64,000 nucleotides of DNA from Chryseobacterium indicum (GCF_021504595.1 NZ_JACSGT010000001.1:248001-312000); one strand, 5' to 3'; numbered from the stretch's first letter, positions 1 to 9,298 are shown. Made by a program: numbers and translations. Notes: a model not told the origin generated them from the sequence alone.

Positions 1-41
1 AAAACCATCAGACAAAATATCAACTTTAAAATTTAAAAAAA

Positions 42-629
42 ATGAAATTATTCAATACTAAAAATATCATCAAATTATTAGCTGTTTTATTCATCGCTAT
101 CACCGTAGTTTCCTGTCAGAGAGACGGATCTGCGGCAGAAGACGATCTTCCTCAGGAAGACCTTACCAACATTATTTTGAATGTGAAAGATGTTGCGGCG
201 GGAACTACCCAAACGTACAATTACAGCATGGGAGCGGGAGGAGCTCAGGCGATTAAATTAACCGACGGAAAGACCTATCAGGTAACTGCCACGTTTAAAA
301 ACGGAAACGAAGATGCCACTCAGGAAATTAAGGATGCAAAAGACGAACACTTTTTAATCTTCAATTTCCCAAATTCAGATATTGTTTTAACGCGTACAGA
401 CGATGCTTCTTCTACAAGAGCAGACGGAAAACGGGTAGGATTAAAAACGGAATGGGTGGTCAACAAAGCCGTTAAAAATCCTTCTGCAACAAGCCAGTTG
501 ATTTTCACTTTATATCATGAACCGGCAAGTGTAACGGAAGATTCCCAGACAACCACAAACGGCGTGATCTACGGAGCTCAGGTTGGAGGAGAAACAGATG
601 CACAGGCAAACTATACTATTACGAATTAA
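42..629 (+). CDS. Putative lipoprotein of unknown function
   Basis: 195 aa. The N-terminus is a lipoprotein signal peptide: Lys/Asn-rich start, hydrophobic stretch, then lipobox V-V-S-C with Cys at about residue 25, followed by an acidic segment. The acidic residues after the Cys fit an outer-membrane or surface-exposed Bacteroidota lipoprotein. The rest looks beta-rich and has no motif I recognise. An intrinsic terminator follows, so this is the last gene of its transcript; its upstream partner lies before the window. Lipoprotein status is well supported, function is unknown. Confidence 0.8.
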   Translation: MKLFNTKNIIKLLAVLFIAITVVSCQRDGSAAEDDLPQEDLTNIILNVKDVAAGTTQTYNYSMGAGGAQAIKLTDGKTYQVTATFKNGNEDATQEIKDAKDEHFLIFNFPNSDIVLTRTDDASSTRADGKRVGLKTEWVVNKAVKNPSATSQLIFTLYHEPASVTEDSQTTTNGVIYGAQVGGETDAQANYTITN

Positions 630-657
630 AATAACCTTTTAATATCTTTAATCTTGT

Positions 658-696
658 TAGTAAAACCATCGGAAATTTTCCGGTGGTTTTTTAATT
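658..696 (+). terminator. Intrinsic terminator after the lipoprotein gene
   Basis: Inverted repeat with arms around AACCATCGGAAA and TTTCCGGTGGTT (one G-U pair), followed by a T-run. Confidence 0.75.
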
Positions 697-752
697 TAAC
701 AATATTTAGCTTTTAAGTTGATTTTAAATGAACGATTTTCATAAAATTTTTA

Positions 753-760
753 TATTTTTG
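753..760 (+). promoter_or_regulatory. Bacteroidota -7 element for tig
   Basis: TATTTTTG matches TAnnTTTG, 22 nt before the trigger factor start codon. Confidence 0.6.
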
Positions 761-782
761 CAACCTAAAATTTTAATCAATA

Positions 783-2117
783 ATGAAGGTTACTGCAAAA
801 AACCATGATGATGTAAGTGCATTGCTTACAGTGACATTGGAAAAATCTGACTATAAAGAAAAAGTTGATAAGCAATTGATTAATTATGCTAAAAATGCGC
901 AAGTTCCTGGTTTCAGAAAAGGAAAAGTGCCTTTGAGTATGGTTAGAAAACAATATGAAGCAGGTATTGCTTTTGAAGAAATCAACAAGCAGGTTTCTGA
1001 TGCTTTAAACAGCTACGTAAACGAAAACAAACTAAGATTAGTTGGTCAGCCGGTTCCACAGCCAGTAAACGAATTCGATTACAATGCGGATCAGCTTGAA
1101 GTTGCTTTTGAAGTAGGATTTGAGCCTGAATTCACTATTGACCTGGCTAAATATGAGGCTCCTCACTACAAAGTAGAGGCTTCTGAAAAAGAAATCAACA
1201 AAAGTATTGAGAACATGCAGAAGCGTTTCGCAGAGCAGGCTCCTCAAGAAAAAATCAATAAAGATTCTTACATCGCTTTAGAAATTTCTCAGGTTGTGGA
1301 AGAAGATGCTGAAGGAGAACACCACCACCATCCAAAGAACGTTACCATTACTGCTGAAAACAAAGAAGCTTTCAAATTGGTAAAATCTTTGAAAATGGAC
1401 GGTTCTGTAAAAGTTTCTAAAGAAACTCTTGCTGAAAACGAAGAACTGGCTAAAGAATTAGGATTCTCTAAAGAAGAAGTTGAGCATTTACACCACAACG
1501 AAGTGGAAGTAAAAGTAAAAGATTTCTACGGTCTTAACTTAGCTGAACTTAATCAGGAATTATTCGATAAAGTGTACGGAGAAGGAAACATTAAGTCTGA
1601 AGAAGAACTTAAGGAAAAAGTAAAATCTGAATTAGACGAATATTTCCAGCAAAATGCTGATGTTCACTTTGTGAATAAAGTATTGGAGCAGGTTTCTGAA
1701 AAAGAAGAAGTAAAACTTCCTGAAGCGTTCCTTGTAAAATGGTTAATGTTCTCTAACCAGAACATCCAGTCTGAAGAGCAGGCAAAAGAAATCCTTGAAT
1801 CTGAGAAAAACCAGTTGAAATATCAGATCATCGAAGGAAAATTGATGAGTGATAACGACATCAAATTAGATTATGCTGATGTTTTAGGACAGGCTGAACA
1901 ATTGGTAAGAAATCAATTGGCTATCTACGGAATCCACCATTTAGGAGACGAAGAAATACAAAAGTATGCTGTTGAAATGTTGAAAGATCAGGAGCAGGTA
2001 AGACAGATTTCTTCTGAAGTTGCGATGACGAAGCTGAAAGATGTAATCCTTGAAAAAGCAACGAAAAAAGAAACTGCTATTTCTCACGACGAGTTTTTGG
2101 AAGAGCTTAAAAAGTAA
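783..2117 (+). CDS. tig: Trigger factor
   Basis: 444 aa, the usual length for this ribosome-associated chaperone and peptidyl-prolyl isomerase. The N-terminal ribosome-binding domain (about residues 1-110) carries the signature GFRKGKVP at about 44-51, which docks on ribosomal protein L23. The middle region is the FKBP-like domain, here poorly conserved and containing a His-rich acidic insertion (four His in a row near residue 180). The C-terminal part is the long helical chaperone cradle, rich in Glu and Lys. It is a single-gene transcript with its own -7 element upstream and a strong terminator downstream. Assignment is secure; PPIase activity is doubtful because of the diverged middle domain. 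Confidence 0.95.
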   Translation: MKVTAKNHDDVSALLTVTLEKSDYKEKVDKQLINYAKNAQVPGFRKGKVPLSMVRKQYEAGIAFEEINKQVSDALNSYVNENKLRLVGQPVPQPVNEFDYNADQLEVAFEVGFEPEFTIDLAKYEAPHYKVEASEKEINKSIENMQKRFAEQAPQEKINKDSYIALEISQVVEEDAEGEHHHHPKNVTITAENKEAFKLVKSLKMDGSVKVSKETLAENEELAKELGFSKEEVEHLHHNEVEVKVKDFYGLNLAELNQELFDKVYGEGNIKSEEELKEKVKSELDEYFQQNADVHFVNKVLEQVSEKEEVKLPEAFLVKWLMFSNQNIQSEEQAKEILESEKNQLKYQIIEGKLMSDNDIKLDYADVLGQAEQLVRNQLAIYGIHHLGDEEIQKYAVEMLKDQEQVRQISSEVAMTKLKDVILEKATKKETAISHDEFLEELKK

Positions 2118-2139
2118 TTTATTTTACTATAAATATTTG

Positions 2140-2169
2140 AAAACCACTGTTTTTACAGTGGTTTTTTTA
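2140..2169 (+). terminator. Intrinsic terminator after tig
   Basis: Perfect 9-bp arms AACCACTGT / ACAGTGGTT with a 4-nt loop and a T-run. Confidence 0.85.
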
Positions 2170-2231
2170 TTGATAAAACATCTGTATTTATTTGTTTAAT
2201 ATTCCTATATTTACGATTATAAACTTTATTT

Positions 2232-2927
2232 ATGAAAAAGATCATCATTCCGTTTTTTTGCGCTGTGCTTTTTTCCACTTCGGTAGCTGCACAAAAAACT
2301 ACTGCTGCTCCCGCTAAAACGGAAGCGGTAAAATCTAAGCTTACTCCAAAAGAAGTTATCGATAAATATCTTACAGCACTTGGAGGAAAAGATAAACTTG
2401 AAGCGGTGAAATCTATTGTGATGGAAAATACAATTTCGGGGGCTGCGCTTCCGGGAGAAATCACGATGACGACCAAAAAACTGGGCAATAAGTTCAAATC
2501 TGAACAGTTTTTTATGGGACAGAAAGCCGCTTCTCAGTATTTTGACGGAGAAAAAGGATATAAGGAGCAGATGGGGAATAAAAGTGAAATTCCGGCAGAT
2601 AAACTGGAAGATTTAAAGAAAGGAAAAATTATTGATGCTTTAGGATACGATTATACGAAGTTCAAAGATGTTACTACGGAAAAAATCGACGGAAAAGATT
2701 ATAATGTATTAACTTCCGACAAAGGAAAATTCTATTTTGATGCTTCTACAGGTCTTTTATATAAAGCAGATGCAAAAGAAGGAACTGCCTTTACGAAAGA
2801 TTATTTAACGGTAGACGGAATTAAATTCCCATCACTAATTGAAGCACAGGGAGGAGGACAGACCATGACTATTAAAACGACAAAGGTTACTCTTAATGCA
2901 GGAGTTACAGATGCGGATTTTAAATAA
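2232..2927 (+). CDS. Secreted protein, LolA-like fold suspected
   Basis: 231 aa with a Sec signal peptide (cleavage expected at S-V-A-A-Q, about residue 20). A linker rich in Thr, Ala and Lys is followed by a segment of the type TPKEVIDKYLTALGG, then beta-strand-rich sequence ending in a region resembling outer-membrane lipoprotein-sorting (LolA-like) or DUF4292-like domains. Such domains are also found at the C-terminus of some Bacteroidota M16 peptidases, and an M16 gene lies just downstream, so a functional link is possible but unproven. It is bounded by terminators on both sides and is therefore monocistronic. No catalytic motif is visible. Confidence 0.6.
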   Translation: MKKIIIPFFCAVLFSTSVAAQKTTAAPAKTEAVKSKLTPKEVIDKYLTALGGKDKLEAVKSIVMENTISGAALPGEITMTTKKLGNKFKSEQFFMGQKAASQYFDGEKGYKEQMGNKSEIPADKLEDLKKGKIIDALGYDYTKFKDVTTEKIDGKDYNVLTSDKGKFYFDASTGLLYKADAKEGTAFTKDYLTVDGIKFPSLIEAQGGGQTMTIKTTKVTLNAGVTDADFK

Positions 2928-2950
2928 AACAACTTCAATTTAACATAATA

Positions 2951-2977
2951 AAATCGGGTTTTGCCCGATTTTTTTGT
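2951..2977 (+). terminator. Intrinsic terminator
   Basis: AAATCGGG / CCCGATTT hairpin followed by seven T. Confidence 0.85.
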
Positions 2978-3267
2978 TGATATACTATTTTTAACTAAAG
3001 TTTAACTAAAAAAAGAGATTCTTTACATTCTGAATTTATATTTTTGCGGTATATAAACACAAAAACATACTGATGAGAAAAGATGACATTACTTTGGCTT
3101 GGGCTTTCCCTTTTAAAGCTTTTCTCATTTTCTGAAATTCAAATCTTTTATCGGAAATTATTAACGATAATTAACTCAATTTTAACTTAAAATAATAATT
3201 TAAACATTTCCACGTTAAGTGAATAAATTATATTTTTGAACCTTAAAAATTAATAATCGAAACAACT
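2978..3267 (+). promoter_or_regulatory. Leader region upstream of the M16 peptidase with two -7 elements
   Basis: A gene-poor stretch of about 290 bp. It has two TAnnTTTG elements: TATTTTTG at 3039-3046 and TATTTTTG at 3231-3238, the latter about 30 nt before the M16 start codon. Between them is a 20-codon ORF (3073-3135) whose first bases and last bases form a perfect 10-bp inverted repeat (ATGAGAAAAG / CTTTTCTCAT). The downstream element is probably the M16 promoter; the upstream one would drive a short structured transcript. Confidence 0.45.
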
Positions 3268-6129
3268 ATGAAAAAAATGTTTTCGTCGCTTGCAGTTGTC
3301 GTTCTGATGTCTGCCAATGCATTTGCACAGAATATTCCAATGGATCCTTCTGTAAAGACCGGTACACTTCCAAACGGGATGAAGTACTACATCAGAAAAA
3401 ATACATTACCAGAAAAGAAAGTAGATTTCAGACTGGCAATTAATGCAGGATCTATTCTTGAGGATGAAAACCAAAGAGGACTGGCTCATTTCATGGAGCA
3501 CATGAACTTCAACGGAACAAAAAACTTTCCTGATAATAAACTTGTTGATTTTCTTCAGTCAATCGGAGTAAAATTCGGACAGCACTTAAACGCTTACACC
3601 AGCTTTGATGAAACGGTTTATATGCTTCCAGTTCCTTTAGACAAGCCCGGAAATCTGGATGCAGGTCTTAAAGTGATGGAAGACTGGGCATTTAACGCCA
3701 CACTTTCCGATGAGCAGATCAATAAAGAAAGAGGGGTTGTTCTTGAAGAATTAAGACTTGGTTTGGGAGCAGATAAAAGAATGTCGGATAAATACCTTCC
3801 GAAATTACTGTACAACTCTCAGTACGCCAACAGACTTCCGATCGGGAAGAAAGACGTTTTGGAAAACTTCAAACCGGATGTTATCAGACAGTTTCATAAA
3901 GACTGGTACAGACCGGATCTGATGGCAATTGTAGTGGTGGGAGACATCAATGTGGACGAAGTTGAAAAGAAAATTAAAGATAATTTCAGCAAATATAAAA
4001 ATCCTTCAAAACCAAGAGAAAGAAAGAGCTTCGATCTTCCGAACCACAAGGAAACTTTAGTGGCTATCGAAACAGATCCGGATGCTACAAGATCTATGGT
4101 ACAGTTCATCATGAAAGATTCTGAAGCATATCAGCCGGATGTTACGGTAGAGCAGTACAACCAGAGTCTAGTAGAACAGCTTGCTTCCACCATGCTGAAT
4201 AACAGACTGGGAGAATTGGTAAACTCTACAAATCCGCCTTTCACGTATGGATCTGTATATCACGGAGGAACTTACGCAAGAACAAAAGAAGCTTTTCAGG
4301 GGTTTGCAATGGTAAAAGACGGAAACCAGCTTAATGCGTTAAAAGTTCTTCTGGAAGAAACGGAAAGAGCGAAAAGATTCGGATTTACCCAGACAGAACT
4401 CGACAGGGCAAAAGCTCAGGTAATGTCTAATATCGAAAGAACGTACAACAACAGAGACAAAACAGAAAGTGATGTTTTGGTTGATGAATATGTAAGAAAC
4501 TTTCTGGAGCAGGAACCAATGCCGGGAATTGCATGGGAATATGAAGATACTAAGAAATTCTTACCTTCCGTAACGCTGGCTCAGACTAATGAAGTCATTA
4601 AAAAACTGGTAAAAGACGACAGCAGAGTAGTGGTAATCACCGGTCCTAAAAAAGACAATGTTCAGATGCCGACGGAAGCCATGGTATTGAATACTTTTGA
4701 AGGAGTGAAAATGGCAGATCTTAAGCCGTATCAGGAAAAAGCTACGATTAAAAATTTAGTAAAACCTTTCAAATCTGAAGGTACAATTGCTAAAACAGAA
4801 ACCGATGCCAAATTAGGAACCACAACATGGACACTGAGCAATGGCGCAAAAGTTACTTTCAAGAAAACAGACTTTAAAGACGATGAAATTGTTTTTGCAG
4901 CGAGAAGTCTGGGAGGAAGCTCAGTAATTAGTGATGCCGACTTTATTAAAACCCAGTTTGCTTTTCCTGCTTTATCGGAAGCCGGAGTTAATGGTTTCTC
5001 CAAAGCAGACCTTACCAATTATCTTGCAGGAAAGCAGGTAAATGTAAATCCGTCAATCGGAAACGTAACAGAAGGACTTTCCGGAAGAACAACCAGAAAA
5101 GATCTTGGAACAGCAATGGAATTAATGTATGCTTATTTTACAGGTTTGAATTACAATCCTGATGCATTTAATGCGTACAAAACGAAACAGTCTGCGATGA
5201 TGGATAACCTGTTGTCCAATCCTCAGTTTTATTTTTCCAGCGAGCATGCGAAATTCATGAATCAGAAAAACCCGAGATTCGTGGGAATAATCCCAATGGA
5301 GAAAGATTGGGCAAATACAGATTACAAAAAAGCATACGATATTTACAAAGAGAAATTCTCCAACGCCGGAAACTTCCAGTTCTATTTTGTAGGAAATATT
5401 GATGAGGCTACATTCAAAAATGAAGTGTTACAGTACATTGCGAGTCTTCCTTCAAACGGAAAAACGTCTACTTTTAAAGATACAGGATACAGACAGATAA
5501 CCGGAGATTATTCTAAGGTCTACAAAAAAGGAAAAGATCCTAAAAGTATGGTAACGATCTCCTATACCGGAGAAACGCCCTACAACGAAAAAGAAGCATT
5601 GGCATTAGAAGCTTTGGGAGAAGTTGCTACCATTAAAGTGATTGAAAAGCTGAGAGAGGACGAAAGCGGAATTTACGGAGGCGGAGCAAGAGGAGGAATG
5701 TACAAAGTTCCGTTCAGCAATTACAGTTTCAGCATCAATTTCCCTTGCGGACCTGAAAATGCTGAGAAGTTAACGAAAAGTGCAATTGCAGAGCTTCAGA
5801 AGTTAATTGATAAAGGACCTGAACAGAAAGACCTTGATAAATATAAGGAAGGAGAGTACAATGATGATAAAACCAATATGAAAGACAATATGTATTGGAT
5901 GAATGCGCTTACCAAAAACCAGCTGGACGGAAGCGATAAATATGAAATCCTTAACTATCAGGAAAAAGTAAAAGCTTTAACCGTAAAAGACCTTCAGGAT
6001 GTTGCTAAGAAATATCTTACAAAAGGCAGAATCGTGGCAACCCTGATGCCGGAAGACGGTTGGGAAAAAGCCAAAAAAGAAGAAGCTAAAGCTGAAACAG
6101 CAGTTATAAAAGCCGGAGCAGCAAAATAA
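3268..6129 (+). CDS. M16 family zinc metallopeptidase, periplasmic
   Basis: 953 aa with a signal peptide ending A-F-A-Q near residue 21. The inverted zinc motif HxxEH is present as H74-F-M-E77-H78, and the downstream acidic segment ERGVVLEE (154-161) supplies the third ligand. The second half (from about residue 510) is the inactive M16 C-terminal domain, giving the two-domain PqqL/pitrilysin-like layout. Such exported Bacteroidota peptidases are thought to degrade peptides or small proteins in the periplasm. It is monocistronic, with a -7 element upstream and a perfect hairpin terminator after it. The exact substrate cannot be predicted. Confidence 0.9.
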   Translation: MKKMFSSLAVVVLMSANAFAQNIPMDPSVKTGTLPNGMKYYIRKNTLPEKKVDFRLAINAGSILEDENQRGLAHFMEHMNFNGTKNFPDNKLVDFLQSIGVKFGQHLNAYTSFDETVYMLPVPLDKPGNLDAGLKVMEDWAFNATLSDEQINKERGVVLEELRLGLGADKRMSDKYLPKLLYNSQYANRLPIGKKDVLENFKPDVIRQFHKDWYRPDLMAIVVVGDINVDEVEKKIKDNFSKYKNPSKPRERKSFDLPNHKETLVAIETDPDATRSMVQFIMKDSEAYQPDVTVEQYNQSLVEQLASTMLNNRLGELVNSTNPPFTYGSVYHGGTYARTKEAFQGFAMVKDGNQLNALKVLLEETERAKRFGFTQTELDRAKAQVMSNIERTYNNRDKTESDVLVDEYVRNFLEQEPMPGIAWEYEDTKKFLPSVTLAQTNEVIKKLVKDDSRVVVITGPKKDNVQMPTEAMVLNTFEGVKMADLKPYQEKATIKNLVKPFKSEGTIAKTETDAKLGTTTWTLSNGAKVTFKKTDFKDDEIVFAARSLGGSSVISDADFIKTQFAFPALSEAGVNGFSKADLTNYLAGKQVNVNPSIGNVTEGLSGRTTRKDLGTAMELMYAYFTGLNYNPDAFNAYKTKQSAMMDNLLSNPQFYFSSEHAKFMNQKNPRFVGIIPMEKDWANTDYKKAYDIYKEKFSNAGNFQFYFVGNIDEATFKNEVLQYIASLPSNGKTSTFKDTGYRQITGDYSKVYKKGKDPKSMVTISYTGETPYNEKEALALEALGEVATIKVIEKLREDESGIYGGGARGGMYKVPFSNYSFSINFPCGPENAEKLTKSAIAELQKLIDKGPEQKDLDKYKEGEYNDDKTNMKDNMYWMNALTKNQLDGSDKYEILNYQEKVKALTVKDLQDVAKKYLTKGRIVATLMPEDGWEKAKKEEAKAETAVIKAGAAK

Positions 6130-6154
6130 TTTTCGATATAATAAAGTTCAATTA

Positions 6155-6192
6155 AAAACCGTTCTGTAAAATCTACAGAACGGTTTTGCTTT
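6155..6192 (+). terminator. Intrinsic terminator after the M16 gene
   Basis: AAACCGTTCTGTA / TACAGAACGGTTT perfect hairpin, T-rich tail. Confidence 0.85.
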
Positions 6193-6270
6193 ATTAATGT
6201 TAAGGCTGAATACAATTCAGTTAAAGTTGAAAAAAATATTAAAACCTAAAAACCTTACAACTCTAAACCC

Positions 6271-6318
6271 TCAAACTCTCAAACTCTCAAACTCTCAAAC
6301 TCTCAAACTCTCAAACCC
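6271..6318. repeat. 8-bp tandem microsatellite (TCAAACTC)n
   Basis: Five perfect TCAAACTC units (6271-6310) and a sixth imperfect one, preceded by related AAACCC sequence. It lies between convergent genes, so it probably has no coding consequence; its length may vary between strains. Confidence 0.9.
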
Positions 6319-6346
6319 TATAACTCTTTAAGCCTTTTACCCAAAA

Positions 6347-6931
6347 TTAAGAGCCATACTCCTTCTTCCATTCTTCAGCCACTTCACTCAGAACCTCGTA
6401 AAATTCTTCACCATATTTTCGGATCAAAGGCGTTTTCAGGAATTTATACACAGGAACCTGCAATTCTTTTCCTAAAGCACAGGCATCGCTGCAGATCTTC
6501 CAGACATCATAGTTCAATGCTTTGAAGGTAGAATATTCTTTAATACGGATTGGGTAGAGATGGCATGAGATCGGCTTTTGCCAGTCTACTGCGCCATCTT
6601 CATATGCCTTTTCAATACCACATTTTGTAATTCCTTTTTCATCAAAAGTTACGTATGCACATTCGCGGTTTTCCACCATTGGTGTAACGTACATTCCGTC
6701 CATCGGATCGGTCGTCCATGTTCCGATCTTTTCGATGGATTTAATGCCTTCTTCGGTAAGATAAGGCTTCACTTTCTCAAAAATAGAATCTAAAATTTCC
6801 AGTTCGTCCTTATCCAAAGGAGCACCTACATCTCCTTCCACACAACACGCACCTTTACATTTAGAAAGGTTACACACAAACTCTTCAGAAAAAATATCCT
6901 CAGAGATCAATTTATCGTCTATCTGAATCAT
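6347..6931 (-). CDS. DUF3109 family protein (Cys-rich, metal-binding suspected)
   Basis: 194 aa. The N-terminal cysteine cluster CNLSKCKGACC (about residues 20-30), and later Cys residues around 90-150 (including RECAYV, TKCG, SCHLYP and KICSDAC), match DUF3109/YkgJ-like proteins, proposed to chelate zinc or an iron-sulfur cluster. No signal peptide, so cytoplasmic. It lies 5 bp downstream of the membrane protein gene at 6937-7842 and is probably cotranscribed with it. The molecular role is unknown. Confidence 0.8.
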   Translation of the reverse strand: MIQIDDKLISEDIFSEEFVCNLSKCKGACCVEGDVGAPLDKDELEILDSIFEKVKPYLTEEGIKSIEKIGTWTTDPMDGMYVTPMVENRECAYVTFDEKGITKCGIEKAYEDGAVDWQKPISCHLYPIRIKEYSTFKALNYDVWKICSDACALGKELQVPVYKFLKTPLIRKYGEEFYEVLSEVAEEWKKEYGS

Positions 6932-6936
6932 AATCT

Positions 6937-7842
6937 TTAAAATAAATTAAAATAAGTTCCGGCTTTAAAACCGATTAAACTGAAAATAAGCAGCCATAAA
7001 CCAACTTCCTGCATCCAGTATTTCGGCAGAAATCTGAGCATTCTGCTGATGATAATAGTGGACGGAAAGGCAAGAAGAAGTAAATATTCATAATTTTTAT
7101 TCATGTAAAGAATAATCGTAATCAGCTGCGCCATCGAAAAAACGAGCAGAAAAGTATATTTATATCGGCTTATCGGGCTTTTTTTATTATAATTTCTGAA
7201 ATGGTCGTACACAGCGTAGATCAGCATACCAATCACCGGAATTAAAGGCAGAAGCTCTGTGTAATCTGTCATAGGTTTCATCTTTCCGAAAGGAAAATAA
7301 TCGATGTTCCAGCTTTTAAAATCAATAAAAAACATTACCGAAAAATAGCTGAGCACAATTAAGATAATCCCCAGCAAAAACCTGAAAATATTCAGACTGA
7401 TTCTCTCGGAAGTGGCAATGACGTGAATAATCACAAAAACCGCCATGGGCCATGTTGTGGGAAGAAAAATAAAATTCAGCGCAACAATAGAACCTACCAG
7501 AACGTAAGATTTCTTTCTGATATCTTCGTTCGTACTGGTTAAAAGCAGTAAAAGAAAAGAATTGGTAAGAAGAGCGACTGCGATTCCTATATCTAAATGT
7601 CCCGGATAAAGCCCGAAAACAAAAAAAGTATACAGAAATAACGGAAGGTGCGTCTGATAATTGAGTGCAATACTGTGAAAACAGAAATATCCCAGAGCAA
7701 TTCCCAGAAAAGTAATTCCGGCAATAATCCCCTCATAAGTGTTGAAATTCAATAAATTAAAAGTTATTACTATTAAAAGAAGAAAACCAATATAAACAGG
7801 AATTGAAAAAATATTGCTTTCTTTTGAAAGTAATTTAAACAT
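6937..7842 (-). CDS. Polytopic membrane protein (DUF6427-like)
   Basis: 301 aa with about 8-9 hydrophobic segments spread over the full length and short polar loops, so an inner-membrane protein. It resembles the flavobacterial family I know as DUF6427, often found near the small DUF6341 gene, which here is divergent and adjacent (starts at 7885). No transporter signature or catalytic residue is recognisable. It forms an operon with the DUF3109 gene downstream. Family name is from memory and tentative; membrane topology is clear. Confidence 0.6.
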   Translation of the reverse strand: MFKLLSKESNIFSIPVYIGFLLLIVITFNLLNFNTYEGIIAGITFLGIALGYFCFHSIALNYQTHLPLFLYTFFVFGLYPGHLDIGIAVALLTNSFLLLLLTSTNEDIRKKSYVLVGSIVALNFIFLPTTWPMAVFVIIHVIATSERISLNIFRFLLGIILIVLSYFSVMFFIDFKSWNIDYFPFGKMKPMTDYTELLPLIPVIGMLIYAVYDHFRNYNKKSPISRYKYTFLLVFSMAQLITIILYMNKNYEYLLLLAFPSTIIISRMLRFLPKYWMQEVGLWLLIFSLIGFKAGTYFNLF

Positions 7843-7856
7843 TTTTTATAAATTTG
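7823..7856 (+). promoter_or_regulatory. Promoter for the small membrane protein gene
   Basis: TTTG at 7823-7826 (-33) and TAAATTTG at 7849-7856 (-7), separated by 22 bp; matches the Bacteroidota consensus. Confidence 0.6.
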
Positions 7857-7884
7857 TACAAAGTTAATTTAAAAAAGGAAAATA

Positions 7885-8118
7885 ATGACGTCTTTCTTTC
7901 TATTCTTAAGCAAAGTTTTCAAATGGTCTTTCGGTTTCTTTGATGCTTTCGGTAATGTTTTGAACTGGATTCTGTTTATCGTTTGTTGCGTACTGTTCAC
8001 TTACTGGTGCTACGTTTTGGTAGTTACTCTGGGAGGTGATAAAGATAAAGACTACTATTCTCCAACGGAAGGTAAGCATCCTTACTACGATCCGAAAATC
8101 TACAAAAATGAAGGTTAA
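7885..8118 (+). CDS. Small membrane protein, DUF6341-like
   Basis: 77 aa. A hydrophobic N-terminal half with probably one or two membrane segments (about residues 1-50) is followed by a polar tail rich in Lys, Asp and Tyr (motif HPYYDPKIYKNEG at the end). It matches the short flavobacterial family DUF6341, sometimes mis-annotated by position as uracil phosphoribosyltransferase; no PRTase motif is present. Divergent from the DUF6427-like gene with a shared 42-bp gap. Function unknown. Confidence 0.7.
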   Translation: MTSFFLFLSKVFKWSFGFFDAFGNVLNWILFIVCCVLFTYWCYVLVVTLGGDKDKDYYSPTEGKHPYYDPKIYKNEG

Positions 8119-8135
8119 TTAATTGGTTATATAGT

Positions 8136-8175
8136 AAAAAGCCGATCAAATAATTTATTTGGTCGGCTTTTTTAT
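8136..8175. terminator. Bidirectional terminator between convergent genes
   Basis: AAAAAGCCGATCAAAT / ATTTGGTCGGCTTTTT hairpin, A-run on one side and T-run on the other. Confidence 0.85.
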
Positions 8176-8195
8176 TTAACGGTTAAAATTACTTT

Positions 8196-8633
8196 TTAGT
8201 CATGTATCGGAAGAACCAGAACAGGAACTTTAGAATCCTTCGTGATCCCTTTTGTTAAACTTCCCACGAAAACATCATAAATCCCGCTTCTTCCGTGTGA
8301 TCCCATCACGATAAAATCAGCTTTTTTATCTTCTGCATGTTCCAGAATAATATCTTTGGCGATTCCCTGTTTAAGAATATGTTCGCAGTCTACATCATGA
8401 GCCAGAATTCTCTGCTGAATCTTGTTCAGCTGAACAAGCTCTTCCCGGATCTCGTTTTCCTCAACTTCCGGAAAATACTGAAATCCCATATCTCCTATGG
8501 CAAAGCCGATATCCGATGGCGCAACGTGAATGATATAAATTCTGCCGTTAACCTGCTTAGCAAATTTTACGGCTCCTTCCAGAAGCTGTTCTGTTTTGTC
8601 CCCAAAATCTACGGGTAATACAATATTTACCAT
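8196..8633 (-). CDS. Universal stress protein, UspA family
   Basis: 145 aa, single Usp domain. The N-terminus MVNIVLPVDFGDKTEQLLEG has the Asp of the nucleotide pocket, and the C-terminus has the ATP-binding pattern G-x2-G-x9-G-S (GSHGRSGIYDVFVGS, about residues 120-135). Such proteins bind ATP and respond to starvation or stress. It stands alone, 59 bp downstream of the FAH gene on the same strand, and shares a terminator with the convergent gene. Confidence 0.92.
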   Translation of the reverse strand: MVNIVLPVDFGDKTEQLLEGAVKFAKQVNGRIYIIHVAPSDIGFAIGDMGFQYFPEVEENEIREELVQLNKIQQRILAHDVDCEHILKQGIAKDIILEHAEDKKADFIVMGSHGRSGIYDVFVGSLTKGITKDSKVPVLVLPIHD

Positions 8634-8692
8634 AACCTTTAATTTTGTTTACTAAAGATAGGAAAATTATGCCAGAAATTATGTTAAATTAC

Positions 8693-9298
8693 TTATAATA
8701 TTCGGATGTCAAGAACTTTTTCTTCTTCCAGATAAGCTTCCAGAATATCATTTTCTTCCACTTTACCTACCCCTTTCGGAGTTCCGGTGAAAATAAGATC
8801 TCCCACTCTTAAAGTAAAATACTGTGATACAAAAGCAATAATATCATCAATGGTGAACATCATGTCTTTCGTATTTCCATCCTGTACCTTTTCCTTGTTC
8901 TTCAGTAAAGAAAAATTCAGCGACTCCAGATTGAAATTTTCTTTTTTAAAGAAATTTCCCACTACAGCAGAACCGTCAAAACCTTTCGCCAGTTCCCAGG
9001 GCAGTCCTTTGGATTTCAGCTCACTCTGAAGATCTCTTGCCGTAAAATCAATTCCCAGCCCGATTTCCTCATAATGTTTGTGTGCCGTTTCTTTCTGAAT
9101 GTATTTTCCGCCTTTTGATATTTTTACAACAACCTCCAGTTCGTAATGCACATCCTCTGAAAACTCGGGAATGTAAAAATCATTTCCCTTCAAAACCGCT
9201 GTATCCGGCTTCATAAAAATAACCGGTCTTTCCGGGATTTCGTTGCCCAGTTCTTTTGCGTGTTCGCTGTAATTTCTTCCTATACAGATTATTTTCAT
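8693..9298 (-). CDS. Fumarylacetoacetate hydrolase family protein
   Basis: 201 aa, the length of the short FAH-fold enzymes (YcgM/FAHD1 type). It starts with the typical KIICIGRNYSEHAKEL and contains the metal-site segment HYELEVVV (Glu pair near residues 53-55), a downstream Asp and GDLIFTGTPKGVG near the C-terminus. Members hydrolyse acylpyruvates or decarboxylate oxaloacetate; the substrate here is not determined. Probably expressed with the Usp gene downstream or alone. Confidence 0.88.
   Translation of the reverse strand: MKIICIGRNYSEHAKELGNEIPERPVIFMKPDTAVLKGNDFYIPEFSEDVHYELEVVVKISKGGKYIQKETAHKHYEEIGLGIDFTARDLQSELKSKGLPWELAKGFDGSAVVGNFFKKENFNLESLNFSLLKNKEKVQDGNTKDMMFTIDDIIAFVSQYFTLRVGDLIFTGTPKGVGKVEENDILEAYLEEEKVLDIRIL

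Noticed and set aside
6271..6318. Short repeated units that might be a CRISPR array
   Set aside because: Units are 8 bp in direct tandem with no spacers; a microsatellite, not CRISPR.
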